Positions 40,765 to 50,133 of a stretch of 64,000 nt of DNA are shown here, one piece after another. The stretch is taken from positions 1,426,001 through 1,490,000 of the forward strand of contig CBDCXF010000002.1 of the NCBI GenBank assembly GCA_965223755.1. The letters run 5' to 3'. This stretch comes from CBDCXF01 sp965223755 (GTDB taxonomy: Bacteria; Acidobacteriota; Thermoanaerobaculia; Multivoradales; JAHEKO01). A program made the position numbers and the translations under genes. Under the pieces are notes generated by a model. It did not search any database. It saw only the letters and a list, made by a program, of their open reading frames with translations, and was not told the DNA's origin. Positions within the stretch are counted from its first letter, which is position 1. Each line of letters opens with the position of its first letter.

Positions 40765-42342
40765 CTATAGCGGTAGGTTGCCGTGCTTCTTGGGCGGCAG
40801 AGATTGGCGTTTGGCGGAGAGCTGGCGCAACGACCGAATGATCGCAAAGCGGGTTTCTGAAGGTTCGATGACGGCGTCGACGAAGCCGCGTTCCGCGGCA
40901 ATGTACGGGTTGGAGAACTTGTCGCGGTACTGTTCGACAAGTTCCTTGCGTTTGGCCTCCTGATCCTCCGCCTCTTGGAGCTGCTTGCGATAGAGGACGT
41001 TGACCGCCCCTTCGGATCCCATCACGGCGATTTCCGCAGTGGGATAAGCAAAGTTGACATCGGTGCGCAAGTGTTTGGACGCCATGACGCAGTAGGCGCC
41101 GCCGTAGGCCTTGCGTGTGATGACGGTGATCTTGGGGACGGTGGCCTCGGCAAAAGCGTAGAGCAGCTTGGCCCCATGTTTAATGATGCCGCCGAACTCC
41201 TGTTGCGTCCCAGGCAAGAAGCCGGGGACATCTTCGAAGGTCACCAAAGGGATGTTAAAGGCGTCGCAGAAGCGCACGAAACGCGCCCCTTTGAGCGAGG
41301 CATCGATATCCAGTACGCCGGCCAGGTATGCGGGTTGGTTGGCGACGATGCCAACCGAGCGTCCGCCGAAGCGAGCAAACCCGACCACAATATTGCGCGC
41401 GTAGTCGGCGTGAACTTCGAAAAAAGCTCCATCGTCAACGACGGCACCGATCAGATTGTGAACGTCATAGGGCAGGTTGGGGTCCTCAGGAATGAGCTGG
41501 TTGAGTTCGGGAGAGGTCCTTTCATCTGGATCGCCCGAGGCCACGACTGGAGGATCGTCGAGGTTATTCGACGGCAGATAGCGCAAGAGTTCGCGAACGC
41601 GGGCGAGGCAGGTGGCGTCGTCGGGCACCGCAAAGTGGCTGACGCCGCTCTGGGAGGCATGAGTATGGGCGCCTCCCAGCTCTTCTTTGGTGACGTCTTC
41701 ATGGGTCACGGTGCGAATGACATCGGGACCGGTGACGAACATGTAGCTGGTCTCTTCGACCATGAAGATGAAGTCGGTGATCGCCGGTGAGTACACGGCG
41801 CCGCCGGCACAGGGGCCCATGACGGCGCTGATCTGCGGTACCACGCCGGATGCGAGGGTATTGCGCAAAAAGATGTCCGCGTAGCCGCCCAGGGACGCCA
41901 CTCCTTCTTGAATGCGAGCGCCACCTGAGTCGTTGAGGCCAATGATCGGTGCGCCGTTTTCCACCGCCAAGTCCATGACCTTGCAAATCTTGGCCGCGTT
42001 GGTTTCCGACAGCGAGCCACCGAAGACAGTGAAGTCCTGGGCGAAGACGTAGACGAGTCGGTTGTCGATGGTGCCGTAGCCGCAGACCACGCCGTCGCCG
42101 GGAATCTGCCGCTCTTGCATGCCGAAGTCGGTGCAGCGGTGCGTCACCAGCGCGTCGATCTCGACGAAGGTCCCCCGATCCAACAGCATCTCGACCCGCT
42201 CATGAGCGGTCATCTTGCCCGCGCCGTGCTGCCGCTCGATGCGCGCCTCACCGCCGCCGAGGCGCGAGCGTTGCAGGCGTTCGGCCAGGTCGGCCAACCC
42301 CGAACGATCCGATTTGGGGTCTGAAGAACGCGTCTCAGCCAT
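40765..42342 (-). CDS. Acyl-CoA carboxylase carboxyltransferase (PccB-like beta subunit)
   Basis: A 525-aa carboxyltransferase of the propionyl-/methylmalonyl-CoA type: it moves CO2 from carboxybiotin to propionyl-CoA (or a related acyl-CoA). Motifs: MTAHERVEMLLDRGTFVEID, VFAQDFTVFGGSLSETNAAK, IIGLNDSGGARIQEGVASLG, GPCAGGAVYSPAITDFIFMV and, in the second half, NQPAYLAGVLDIDASLKGAR and KAYGGAYCVMASKHLRTD. Its biotin carboxylase and carrier are probably the genes 16 kb away (56687 and 58247), not adjacent. It is divergent from tldD. Confidence 0.93.
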   Translation of the reverse strand: MAETRSSDPKSDRSGLADLAERLQRSRLGGGEARIERQHGAGKMTAHERVEMLLDRGTFVEIDALVTHRCTDFGMQERQIPGDGVVCGYGTIDNRLVYVFAQDFTVFGGSLSETNAAKICKVMDLAVENGAPIIGLNDSGGARIQEGVASLGGYADIFLRNTLASGVVPQISAVMGPCAGGAVYSPAITDFIFMVEETSYMFVTGPDVIRTVTHEDVTKEELGGAHTHASQSGVSHFAVPDDATCLARVRELLRYLPSNNLDDPPVVASGDPDERTSPELNQLIPEDPNLPYDVHNLIGAVVDDGAFFEVHADYARNIVVGFARFGGRSVGIVANQPAYLAGVLDIDASLKGARFVRFCDAFNIPLVTFEDVPGFLPGTQQEFGGIIKHGAKLLYAFAEATVPKITVITRKAYGGAYCVMASKHLRTDVNFAYPTAEIAVMGSEGAVNVLYRKQLQEAEDQEAKRKELVEQYRDKFSNPYIAAERGFVDAVIEPSETRFAIIRSLRQLSAKRQSLPPKKHGNLPL

Positions 42343-42396
42343 TTTTGAAGTCCTCTGCGCTGGGTTCGCGGCGCCTGTGGCACAATCCAGCCTCGC

Positions 42397-43704
42397 ATGA
42401 GGCTGGAAATTGATGCTTCTGCCGTCGCGCGCAGTTTGTCACAGGTGACCGCCGATCCAGCGGGGTCGGAAGTGTTTCTCGAGGCGCGTGAAGAGACCAG
42501 GATTGATGCCCAAGGACGGCCCAGTGCGCGCCGCGAAAGCGGACTGGCGGTACGAGTACGAGCGCAGCAGTATTTGCGCCTGGCGAGCGAAGATGAGTTG
42601 ACCTCGGCGGCCTTCGAGAGGGCCTTTCGATCGGTGGCGGTGGTGCGTCCGCAGGCTGCTTACAGCCCTCCACAGGGATGGTGCGACTGGCAGGATGACC
42701 CCTCGACGCGCGAGCTGCGCACCTTTGCCGAGGAGCTGCGGGCGAGGCTCAAACGCCGCCAGCTATCGGTACGGTATGGGCTGGACCTACGCCGCAATCG
42801 ACGCCAAGTGTTGATCGTCGGCAGCCAAGTTGCGCAGCCCCCCCAGGATGAGGACTTTTACGCCTTACGCATCGACCTGCCGTGGGCATCGATCGGCCGT
42901 CTGAGTGTGAGCTTGACGTCCGATGTAGGAGTACAGATTGAAAAGTTGATGGTTGCGGCGGTCAGGGCCCAGTCGGCGCAACCGGCAACAATGCAGAAAC
43001 GCAAGCTGCTGCTCTCGCCTCATGCTGCGGGAGTGCTATTTCATGAAGCTGTGGGACATGCGCTGGAGGCAGACGTCCTCAATCGCACCGGTTCGGCAAA
43101 TGGCGCCAGGGGAGTCCAGATTGCCCCCGAGTTCCTCAACGTTCTTGACGACCCAGGAGGCGCTCTACCGGAAGTGAATCGAACGGCCGATGACGAAGGG
43201 ATCCCCGCCAATCCACGCTGGCTTTTGCGTCGGGGACAAATCGAGGACGTAGTCGCCGATCGACAATGGGGCGAGCGCTTTGAAAAGCTTCATCCAGGTT
43301 GCGGACGAGTATCGGATCGTCACCAAATTCCGGGGCCGCGCATTCATCATCTCTCGGTGCTGCCGGGGGCAGCAAGCTGGCCCGAACTATTGAAAGCGAG
43401 CGAGGGTGGGTTGTTCGTGTCGGAGGTCAAGTCGGGTCGCCTCGATGCGGAGACCGGATTGGTTGAGATTGTGTGCGGCTGGGGCCGATCGATCCACGAC
43501 GGCAAAGTGGGGGATTCAGTGGGTTGCTTTCAGTTCGGCTTGCACCTGGCTGAATTGCTGGCACGAGTGGCCGAGCTGGGTGACATTGCCACCTTCTCGG
43601 GGGCTGGATGGTGCGCCAAAAACGGCCAGAAAATGCCGGTTTGGGCGACCACCCCTCCGGTACTACTGGAAGACATTGAGGTAAGACCTTGTCCGATCCA
43701 GTAG
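42397..43704 (+). CDS. tldD: TldD-family metalloprotease
   Basis: Zinc protease that with TldE/PmbA removes leader peptides and degrades small unfolded peptides. The zinc motif is LFHEAVGHALEAD (HExxxH at residues 216-221), with the conserved region TSDVGVQIEKLMVAAVR-like start of the C-terminal half. At 435 aa it is shorter than the E. coli protein (about 480), mainly at the N-terminus. The stop overlaps the next gene by 16 bases, giving the usual tldD/tldE pair. A TldD subtype cannot be told from the sequence. Confidence 0.88.
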   Translation: MRLEIDASAVARSLSQVTADPAGSEVFLEAREETRIDAQGRPSARRESGLAVRVRAQQYLRLASEDELTSAAFERAFRSVAVVRPQAAYSPPQGWCDWQDDPSTRELRTFAEELRARLKRRQLSVRYGLDLRRNRRQVLIVGSQVAQPPQDEDFYALRIDLPWASIGRLSVSLTSDVGVQIEKLMVAAVRAQSAQPATMQKRKLLLSPHAAGVLFHEAVGHALEADVLNRTGSANGARGVQIAPEFLNVLDDPGGALPEVNRTADDEGIPANPRWLLRRGQIEDVVADRQWGERFEKLHPGCGRVSDRHQIPGPRIHHLSVLPGAASWPELLKASEGGLFVSEVKSGRLDAETGLVEIVCGWGRSIHDGKVGDSVGCFQFGLHLAELLARVAELGDIATFSGAGWCAKNGQKMPVWATTPPVLLEDIEVRPCPIQ

Positions 43705-44978
43705 CCGTTTGCCGTCATCTGGCGAAGAGTCAGCGCCTCCGCGACGTTGAGGTATACGTCAAGGAAGGACGCAGTCGATGCTTTCGCCAAGTCATTGAGG
43801 TCGCCGACGGCGAATTGGACGAAACGCGCAGCACTCAGGATCGCCACGAGGTTGGTTGGGCGGTCCGCTACGGCAACGCTCGAGGACGTGGGTTCACCTG
43901 CGGCAGCGGCCCGCTGAAGGTTCCGGAGGCTTTGGAACGACCGGTTGGCACCCCGCTCAGCCTGAAGGTCGCCAAACGCAACCACACGCTTCCAATTGAG
44001 GCCACGGCGGAGGTTGAGCCGCTGTGGTCAGAGGCGGTCGCGATGCGCGCACTAACCCGGTTGCATGAGGCATTGCCCGCGCCGGTGCGGGAGCGCCATC
44101 TTGCCGCCGAAGACGGCATCGCTCAAAGTCGCATAGTCAACAATCACGGAACCGACGCCGAGGATCTGCATCGGCTCGGGGTAGTGCGGTTACGTGAGTT
44201 TCTTCTTGGCGGGGTGTCAATTCAGTTCGCCGTCAGTGGCGCATCTGCAAACGACGCGGTCGACGTGGCCGCGGAAACTTGGCCGGAGGTTGTGCGAGCG
44301 GCGCACGCGGTGCGATGGCGAGGAGTTTCGGCGCCCGATGATGGAAAGGATCTGGAAGCGGCCAATCGCGAAACAGTGATCTTTGCGCCCGAGGTCGCCG
44401 CGCCTTTGGTGGCACGCGCCATTTCGAGCTGGCTGCAGCCCAGCTCCGAAAACGCTGGCCAGAGCCTTACCAGCCCGGTTGTCGCAATCGTCGATGCCCC
44501 GGATTGGCCAGACTCGCCGTTGCGATGCCGCTGGGATGGAGAGGGTCGAGCCGCGACGCGCCAAGTGGTCGTCAGCCAAGGTGAGTTTGTCGCGAGCGAC
44601 CGCACTTCCCCATTGATGACGGTTCGTCATAGTTGGCGCGAGCCTCCATCGTTGGGGCTACAACAGCCGGTTTGGGTGCCCGGCGTGGTTTCAGCGCCGG
44701 AACTGATTGCCGACGTCGGGTCCGGTTGGCTTGCGGTGGCCGAACTGGATGTCCCCGATCGTTTTAGTTCTAAGTCGTCGTTACGGGTCGTCTTGGGGCG
44801 GCGCCTGAAGGCGGGGAAGATAGGCGATCCTCAGCTCTTGCTGGTGCAATGTGACAGTGCGCAGTTCTGCCGCGGAGTGCGGGAAGTCTCGTCGGATTGC
44901 TGTTTTATCCCAGTGCCAGCGGGAGTCGTCGGATTGCCATGGCTGCGGGTAGAAGGTATTCCTCTGACGCCGATCTAG
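43689..44978 (+). CDS. TldE/PmbA-family protein, partner of TldD
   Basis: A 429-aa protein of the same superfamily without the HExxxH motif, as expected for the non-catalytic TldE/PmbA half of the heterodimer. It begins at TTG 16 bases before the tldD stop. Family-like stretches are AVRYGNARGRGFTCGSGPLK, EDLHRLGVVRLREFLLGGVS and LPWLRVEGIPLTPI at the end. The tldD/E pair is best known for processing ribosomal peptide natural products and general peptide turnover. An imperfect hairpin follows the stop. Confidence 0.8.
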   Translation: MSDPVAVCRHLAKSQRLRDVEVYVKEGRSRCFRQVIEVADGELDETRSTQDRHEVGWAVRYGNARGRGFTCGSGPLKVPEALERPVGTPLSLKVAKRNHTLPIEATAEVEPLWSEAVAMRALTRLHEALPAPVRERHLAAEDGIAQSRIVNNHGTDAEDLHRLGVVRLREFLLGGVSIQFAVSGASANDAVDVAAETWPEVVRAAHAVRWRGVSAPDDGKDLEAANRETVIFAPEVAAPLVARAISSWLQPSSENAGQSLTSPVVAIVDAPDWPDSPLRCRWDGEGRAATRQVVVSQGEFVASDRTSPLMTVRHSWREPPSLGLQQPVWVPGVVSAPELIADVGSGWLAVAELDVPDRFSSKSSLRVVLGRRLKAGKIGDPQLLLVQCDSAQFCRGVREVSSDCCFIPVPAGVVGLPWLRVEGIPLTPI

Positions 44979-45004
44979 GGCCTGCGGTTGCAGGCGCCCA
45001 AAAA

Positions 45005-45808
45005 CTAATTGTCGTCGCGAGGAGGAGGGAGATTCCGCCGGCGTCTCTGCCGACGCTCTTCGACATCGGTGTCCGTGGCGGCGGGTGGCGACGCTTCCTC
45101 GCTCAGTTCCGCGGCCGAGTCTTCGACTTCGACAGGCGCGTTGGAGTTGACGACAGGCGCTGGATTAGAAACGTTCTGCGGCTCGTCGACTGTAGTTTCT
45201 TGCTGCACGTCCGACGCGTAATCGACCAGCAGCAGTCCTCGCACCATGCTCGGGTTGGCGAACTGCGGTTCGCCGCGAACCGTCGAGTTGGTATCGACTT
45301 TGAGGACGGCCCGAGTTACCAGAGGATTGCCGACCACGGCGGGATTGACGTCGGCGAACGCGAGGCTGGGGTTGGCGCGAAACGCATTACCAAAATGGCG
45401 CACTGCTCTTCGACTGCGACTCAATGAGGCATAGATCTCGCCCAAGCGAAACTGAATCCATGCTTCATCGCCACCAGTGCGCAGGGCAGTCCGCAACAGG
45501 CGTCGCGCTCGGTAGGGCGACTCGGCAGTAACGGCAACAGCGAGGTTGTAAAGAGCGGCTGGGTGTTCCGAATCGTAGTTGAGTGCCTCTTCAAAGGCAG
45601 CAACGGCCCGATCGCGATCGCCGTGCAAAAAGAGCAGGGCACCGAAGTCATTCCAGGTTGCCGCACTCGGCTCGACTTCGACCAACCTTGCTAGCTCCTC
45701 GACTGCCTCTTGGTAAGGAGTCGCTCCGGCAGCGCCCGCGAGGAGAAAGCTGATTGCAAGAGACAACGTGGCGAGGTGTCGGGTTCTTCGCTGACGGCTT
45801 TTGTTCAT
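45005..45808 (-). CDS. Exported TPR-repeat protein
   Basis: A 267-aa protein beginning with a signal peptide (ATLSLAISFLLAGAAGATPY). At least three TPR-like units follow: AVEELARLVEVEPSAATWND, ALLFLHGDRDRAVAAFEEAL and PAALYNLAVAVTAESPYRAR, with RLGEIYASLSRSRRAVRHFG. The C-terminus is Glu/Ala-rich and disordered and ends in basic RRQRRRRNLPPP. No partner is evident; the gene is convergent with the tldE-like gene and lies downstream of the coiled-coil gene. Confidence 0.72.
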   Translation of the reverse strand: MNKSRQRRTRHLATLSLAISFLLAGAAGATPYQEAVEELARLVEVEPSAATWNDFGALLFLHGDRDRAVAAFEEALNYDSEHPAALYNLAVAVTAESPYRARRLLRTALRTGGDEAWIQFRLGEIYASLSRSRRAVRHFGNAFRANPSLAFADVNPAVVGNPLVTRAVLKVDTNSTVRGEPQFANPSMVRGLLLVDYASDVQQETTVDEPQNVSNPAPVVNSNAPVEVEDSAAELSEEASPPAATDTDVEERRQRRRRNLPPPRDDN

Positions 45809-45840
45809 TCCATGCTCACTCGATCAAGTTACTGTCTTTT

Positions 45841-45861
45841 CGTCACTCGTCACTCGTCACT
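45841..45861 (+). repeat. 7-bp tandem repeat (CGTCACT x3)
   Basis: Three perfect head-to-tail copies of CGTCACT followed by CGTCG. They supply the C-terminal VTSDE and stop of the minus-strand coiled-coil gene, so copy-number changes would move the stop codon. Confidence 0.8.
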
Positions 45862-46388
45862 CGTCGTTGGGCCTCACTCGTCCGAGCGCTCAACTTGAAG
45901 TGGTCCGCTTCGCGACGCAAAAAGTAGACCACGGATCTGCACCCGGTGCGAGTGCGCAGGCGCTCAGCTTCGTGGATCAAGAACCGATGAAAAGTCTCAT
46001 GGGATGCGCCAGGCCGATCGGCATAGAGCGTTTCGAACAGCGGCCGGGTTTGCGCCAGGGAGGTGGAGGAGTCGACGATAACCTCTGGCAGTGCAGGGAC
46101 TTTCACGGTCTCCGTGCGCGGCCGATCACCCCGTCCTTTTTCCGTTTCACGAACTCGCCGACCGAAATGTTCGCGTAGCGAGTTGAAGCGTGCTTCCAAA
46201 CCGCGCAACTGGAAGCGCTCGGCGGTCGAAACGGATGCGACCGTGCGCAGATTTCTGATTTGGGTCGTTACCGACTTGCCAACCGCCGCCGGCGGGGTGT
46301 CGATTCCGCCATTGACAAAACGACGCCACTCGACTTCAAAGTGCCGAATCGACATCTCCAGTTGTTCGAGTTGTTCCTGAATTGGCAT
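45843..46388 (-). CDS. Coiled-coil protein resembling the MXAN_5187 C-terminal domain
   Basis: A 181-aa protein starting at ATG 46388 (MPIQEQLEQLEMSIRHFEVE). The region PPAAVGKSVTTQIRNLRTVA to FNSLREHFGRRVRETEKG recalls the helical segment named MXAN_5187_C, and the final part (FHRFLIHEAERLRTRTGCRS and VYFLRREADHFKLSAR) fits its second half. I give this family with modest confidence, from memory of the pattern and not a search. The upstream 40 open codons would overlap selA. The last codons are encoded by a 7-bp tandem repeat. Confidence 0.6.
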   Translation of the reverse strand: MPIQEQLEQLEMSIRHFEVEWRRFVNGGIDTPPAAVGKSVTTQIRNLRTVASVSTAERFQLRGLEARFNSLREHFGRRVRETEKGRGDRPRTETVKVPALPEVIVDSSTSLAQTRPLFETLYADRPGASHETFHRFLIHEAERLRTRTGCRSVVYFLRREADHFKLSARTSEAQRRVTSDE

Positions 46389-46452
46389 ATGTAGAGGAAT
46401 CGAGAAGCTAGAACGTAGAGTATGAAGTCCTGGTGCGGCCGGACGGCGAAAT

Positions 46453-47814
46453 ATGAGCAAGAGACATACCGAGACAACACCACAGTCGGCCGCAATCGAT
46501 CCGCGTCGCAATCTTCCCGCCGTTGATCAAGTTTTGCGGTTGGCAGAGATGCGTTCCTTACTTCAACGGTTCGGACGCCCGGCGGTCAAGTCGGCAGTGC
46601 GTGAAGTTCTCGATTCGTGTCGACGCGATGGCCAAGCGTTGCCCGACGCCAGTGCTGAGGTGGCTGAGCGGATCGAGCAGGAACTCCAACATAGGTTCGG
46701 TCCGTCCATTCGTCGCGTCATCAACGCGACCGGCGTTCTTGTGCACACCAATCTCGGCCGGTCGCCGCTCCCACCGGCGATCGCCAACCGCCTGGGGGTA
46801 CTGGCCGACGCCTATTGCGACCTCGAGTTCGACCTGGAGACGGGCAAGCGAGGCGATCGCAATCAAAGAGTCGAGGCGTTGCTTCAGGCGTTGACCGGGG
46901 CGGCCGCAGGACTTGTGGTCAATAACAACGCGGCGGCCGTTTTGCTCGCCCTGGCATCGCTAGCCAAGGGTAAAGAGGTGTTGCTCTCGCGCGGGGAGAT
47001 GGTCGAGATTGGTGGCACGTTTCGCATTCCGGAGATCCTTGCGGCAAGCGGCGCACGCCTGGTCGAGGTCGGCACCACCAACCGTACTCATCTTCGCGAC
47101 TACCAAAACGCGATCACGGAAGATACGGCGGCGATTCTCAAAGTGCACCCCAGTAACTATCGCATCGAAGGGTTCACCCAGTCTTCGACCCCCGGAGAGC
47201 TTGTCGCACTGGCCGGTGACCACAATCTCAAGGTCATCATTGACGAAGGCAGTGGACTTTTGACGCCGTCGCAGCGGCCTCAACTGCACGATCACGACAG
47301 TCTTGCGGAACTCGTTTCTGCTGGCGTCGATTTGGCGTGCGGATCGGGTGACAAGGCTTTGGGTGGGCCTCAGGCGGGAATTCTGGTGGGCCAGCAAGAG
47401 TCGATCGCGGCCTGCCGCCATTCACCGCTCTACCGCGCTTTGCGCCCCAGCCGTTTGACTCTAGTCAGCCTTCGACTGGTGTTGGAAGCGCGTCTCCGGG
47501 GTGACGAATTCCCCATCGATCGTCTGTGGTCGAACGAGGAGGAGTTGGCGCCCCGCCTAGAGGCGTTGCGCAATCTGGTGGGCGGTGAGATTGTGGTGCG
47601 CGATGGCTACATCGGCGGTGGTGCGGCGGCGCAGCGTGGGGTACCGGGTCCGGTGTTGGTGATTCCCGGCGGCGCGGCTGCCCAGGAAAAGCTGCGGCGC
47701 GGTGACCCTCCGGTGGTTGCATACGTGCGAGACGAAGGCTTGCACGTTGATCTGCGGACCGTCGATCCGGCCGACGACGACGATGTCGCCCGCGCGCTCA
47801 GCAACGCACTCTAA
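46453..47814 (+). CDS. selA: L-seryl-tRNA(Sec) selenium transferase SelA
   Basis: Converts seryl-tRNA(Sec) to selenocysteinyl-tRNA with selenophosphate. The 453-aa PLP enzyme has RNLPAVDQVLR, the VINATGVLVHTNLGRSPLP motif, NNNAAAVLLAL, and the PLP-binding GSGDKALGGPQAGIL with its Lys. Length and order fit functional SelA. SelB, SelD and tRNA-Sec are not in the window. The start is the first ATG after the divergent coiled-coil gene; the two share a 64-base gap. It is convergent with the prepilin peptidase. Confidence 0.95.
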   Translation: MSKRHTETTPQSAAIDPRRNLPAVDQVLRLAEMRSLLQRFGRPAVKSAVREVLDSCRRDGQALPDASAEVAERIEQELQHRFGPSIRRVINATGVLVHTNLGRSPLPPAIANRLGVLADAYCDLEFDLETGKRGDRNQRVEALLQALTGAAAGLVVNNNAAAVLLALASLAKGKEVLLSRGEMVEIGGTFRIPEILAASGARLVEVGTTNRTHLRDYQNAITEDTAAILKVHPSNYRIEGFTQSSTPGELVALAGDHNLKVIIDEGSGLLTPSQRPQLHDHDSLAELVSAGVDLACGSGDKALGGPQAGILVGQQESIAACRHSPLYRALRPSRLTLVSLRLVLEARLRGDEFPIDRLWSNEEELAPRLEALRNLVGGEIVVRDGYIGGGAAAQRGVPGPVLVIPGGAAAQEKLRRGDPPVVAYVRDEGLHVDLRTVDPADDDDVARALSNAL

Positions 47815-47862
47815 GCCGCTTGCTCTAAGCCGGCGCGCCGGTTCACTTCCCGGTTCGAGCAG

Positions 47863-48648
47863 CTAGCGGTATAGGTCGATGTAGGCGGCAAACAAATCAG
47901 GGCCGAAGAACAAAGCCAAAGCTGCTCCAAGGGCAAGAAAAACGCCGAAAGGGATCTTCGATTTCCAGCCTGCGCGTCCACGTGTCATCAACATCAGGCC
48001 GACGGCCGCACCGCTCGCCGTCGCCAACGCCATCGCAACCATCGCATTGCGCCACCCCAGGAATGCTCCGATGAACGCCATCATGTTGACGTCGCCAAGG
48101 CCCATGGACTCTTCCTCGCGCAACCAGTACCAGAGGTTGATGAGCAGAATCAGCGCCCCGGCGCCGCCGAGTGCGCCGATCAGGGCTTGGCTGAAACTGC
48201 CGTTGGGGACCCACAACTGCGACAGCAAGCCAACCGCAACACCCGGCAGAGTGATGACGTCGGGCAAGATCATGTGCTGGAGATCGATTGCCGCCAGAGC
48301 TAGAAGCGCTGCGAGAAACACGGCGGCCACCCAAGAAGCCCGAGAAAATCCGAAGTGGTGACCGGCGGCAACGAACGCCAGTGCTGTAAGCACTTCGACC
48401 AGAGGATAACGCCAGGAGATCGTATTTTTGCAATGGCGACACTGGCCGCGCAGAACCAGGTAGGAAATCACCGGGATGTTGTCGCGAGCAAGAACGGGTT
48501 GCTCACATGACGGGCAGCGCGAGCCCGGTTTCCATAGAGATTGCTCGCGCGGCAGCCGATGAATCACGACGTTGAGGAAACTGCCTACGATCAACCCAAT
48601 CACCGCGAAGTAGGCGTAGGGTACCCAGGCAGGCAGCTCGGCGAACAT
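47863..48648 (-). CDS. Type IV prepilin peptidase (A24 family, PilD/GspO)
   Basis: Cleaves and N-methylates prepilins and pseudopilins. The 261-aa protein has the N-terminal zinc-binding pair of CxxC motifs (CPSCEQPVL, CRHCKNTISW), the first catalytic Asp in LAAIDLQHMILPDVITLP and the second in EEESMGLGDVNMMAFIGAFL (GxGDxK/N-type), with about seven hydrophobic segments. It follows the M20 peptidase by nine bases on the same strand. Its likely substrate in this window is the pilin at 51590. Confidence 0.94.
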   Translation of the reverse strand: MFAELPAWVPYAYFAVIGLIVGSFLNVVIHRLPREQSLWKPGSRCPSCEQPVLARDNIPVISYLVLRGQCRHCKNTISWRYPLVEVLTALAFVAAGHHFGFSRASWVAAVFLAALLALAAIDLQHMILPDVITLPGVAVGLLSQLWVPNGSFSQALIGALGGAGALILLINLWYWLREEESMGLGDVNMMAFIGAFLGWRNAMVAMALATASGAAVGLMLMTRGRAGWKSKIPFGVFLALGAALALFFGPDLFAAYIDLYR

Positions 48649-48657
48649 GATCGGATG

Positions 48658-50124
48658 CTACCGCGCTGCAGACTGACTCAATGCCGGCGCGGCGGCGGTG
48701 GCTTCCACCAACGCTTCGACCACACCAATCATGCGCTGCACCCCGGCCCGGAACTCCCTGACCGGAACCCGTTCATCCGGCCCGTGGATGCCACGACGGA
48801 CTTCGGGTGGATAGACAAAAGGTGAAACGCCGTACGTCGGAATGCCGAGTCGACGCAGGTATCGAGCGTCAGTCGCTCCCGATATGAAGAGAGGAACGGC
48901 TGGACGTCCTTGACCCAAGGCGGAGGCCAGTGCGTCCCACCAAAGGCCCTGGGTCGGCGACGCCGGGACAGGGGGGCTGGAATGCAATATATCGACTCGC
49001 GCTCCATCGCCAAGGAGTCTCCGCAAGCGATCTAAAAAGGCATCCGCGTCGGTGTCCGGCAGCAGTCTGGCGTCGAGAACAGCGTTGGCCGTGGCCGGGA
49101 CAACGTTGTGAGTCCCGCCGGATCGTAATCGGGTGATCTGGACGGTGTCGAGGAACAGTTGGTGCTGGCCGATGCGCAGCAACGTCTCCACGGTACCGTT
49201 TTCGATCGCCGAGCGGATCTTCTTCAACGACGGACCGCGTGGCGACCCCAGTTCTTTCTCGATTCCCTCTAAGTAAGCGGTGACGGCTTCAGTCGCACGG
49301 TAGACGCGCGGCAAAGACTCCACAGCCGCGAGGCCGCGGATGAGTTGTTTCGGCGCCGTGTTGAGGTCCAAACGCGCCCCATGGCCCGCTCGGCCGGTGT
49401 AGCTGACGCGCAGCCACAGCGGCCGTTTCTGCTGAAACTCGATCCCCCACCACAACAATCCCTCGCCGGCAATGCGATTGACCCCGCCTTCGGTGAGCGC
49501 AACCACCACATTGTTGAGTAAGTCCGGGTGGGCGTCCACCAACCAGCCCAACCCCTGCTCGCCGCCGCTTTCCTCGTCAGCGGTTGCCAGAAAGACCACC
49601 CGCGTGGTCAGTTCGTTTTGTTGTTTCGCGAGCTCCAGGAAAGCACCTAGATGGGCGATTCCAAGGCCTTTGGAGTCGATCGTGCCTCGGCCCCAAAGTT
49701 CTCCGTCGTCGAGAGTGGCTGAGTAGGGTTCATGTCGCCATCGGGGACCGCCAGGCGGTACGACGTCCAGGTGGTGGAGCAGCACTACTGCGGGAGCATT
49801 CGAGGGTCCAATGGACGCCCAGAGACTGGTCCTATCGTTGGGGCCGACATAAAGTCGGCTGCCGATTCCATGGCGATGCAGTTCGTTGGCAAGAAACTGC
49901 GCCGCCTCTTGTTCACCCGAGGGGGTGTCGGAGGCAATGGCGACGTAGGACGACAGGGCGGCTACGGCGTCGAAGCGGTTCTCCGCACGCGCATCGCCGA
50001 CCAGGGACACCAGCGCGGAGACACCAGCTAGCAGCAGGCATCGTTGACCGGGACGCAAAGATCGAGCGTGCGAAGATCGCGCGGACAAGGATTGAGAGTC
50101 AGATGACAGACGGTTCACTTGCAA
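48658..50124 (-). CDS. Exported M20-family zinc metallopeptidase (copy A)
   Basis: A 488-aa aminoacylase/carboxypeptidase-like enzyme with a signal peptide (CLLLAGVSALVSLVGDARA, cleavage before EN). Zinc-ligand segments: VLLHHLDVVPPG, GRGTIDSKGLGI and ATADEESGGEQGLGW (catalytic and bridging Glu). The insertion YTGRAGHGARLDL has the usual dimerisation-domain His. It lies nine bases after the arylsulfotransferase-like gene. The substrate (peptide, N-acyl amino acid) is unknown. A paralogue at 52444 keeps the same layout. Confidence 0.88.
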   Translation of the reverse strand: MQVNRLSSDSQSLSARSSHARSLRPGQRCLLLAGVSALVSLVGDARAENRFDAVAALSSYVAIASDTPSGEQEAAQFLANELHRHGIGSRLYVGPNDRTSLWASIGPSNAPAVVLLHHLDVVPPGGPRWRHEPYSATLDDGELWGRGTIDSKGLGIAHLGAFLELAKQQNELTTRVVFLATADEESGGEQGLGWLVDAHPDLLNNVVVALTEGGVNRIAGEGLLWWGIEFQQKRPLWLRVSYTGRAGHGARLDLNTAPKQLIRGLAAVESLPRVYRATEAVTAYLEGIEKELGSPRGPSLKKIRSAIENGTVETLLRIGQHQLFLDTVQITRLRSGGTHNVVPATANAVLDARLLPDTDADAFLDRLRRLLGDGARVDILHSSPPVPASPTQGLWWDALASALGQGRPAVPLFISGATDARYLRRLGIPTYGVSPFVYPPEVRRGIHGPDERVPVREFRAGVQRMIGVVEALVEATAAAPALSQSAAR

Positions 50125-50133
50125 CAGTCTAGT

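Noticed and set aside
40315..40770. Plus-strand frame encoding a hydrophobic FFLAAVF repeat protein
   Set aside because: It is the antisense of the Lys/Ala-repeat gene; the basic H1-like reading has the start and context of a real gene.
44979..45001. Imperfect hairpin after the tldE-like gene as a terminator
   Set aside because: The stem needs a bulge and it is followed by A, not T, on the plus strand.
47830..47841. CCGGCGCGCCGG palindrome between selA and the prepilin peptidase
   Set aside because: It has no loop and no T-run, so it does not look like a terminator; chance GC-rich palindrome.
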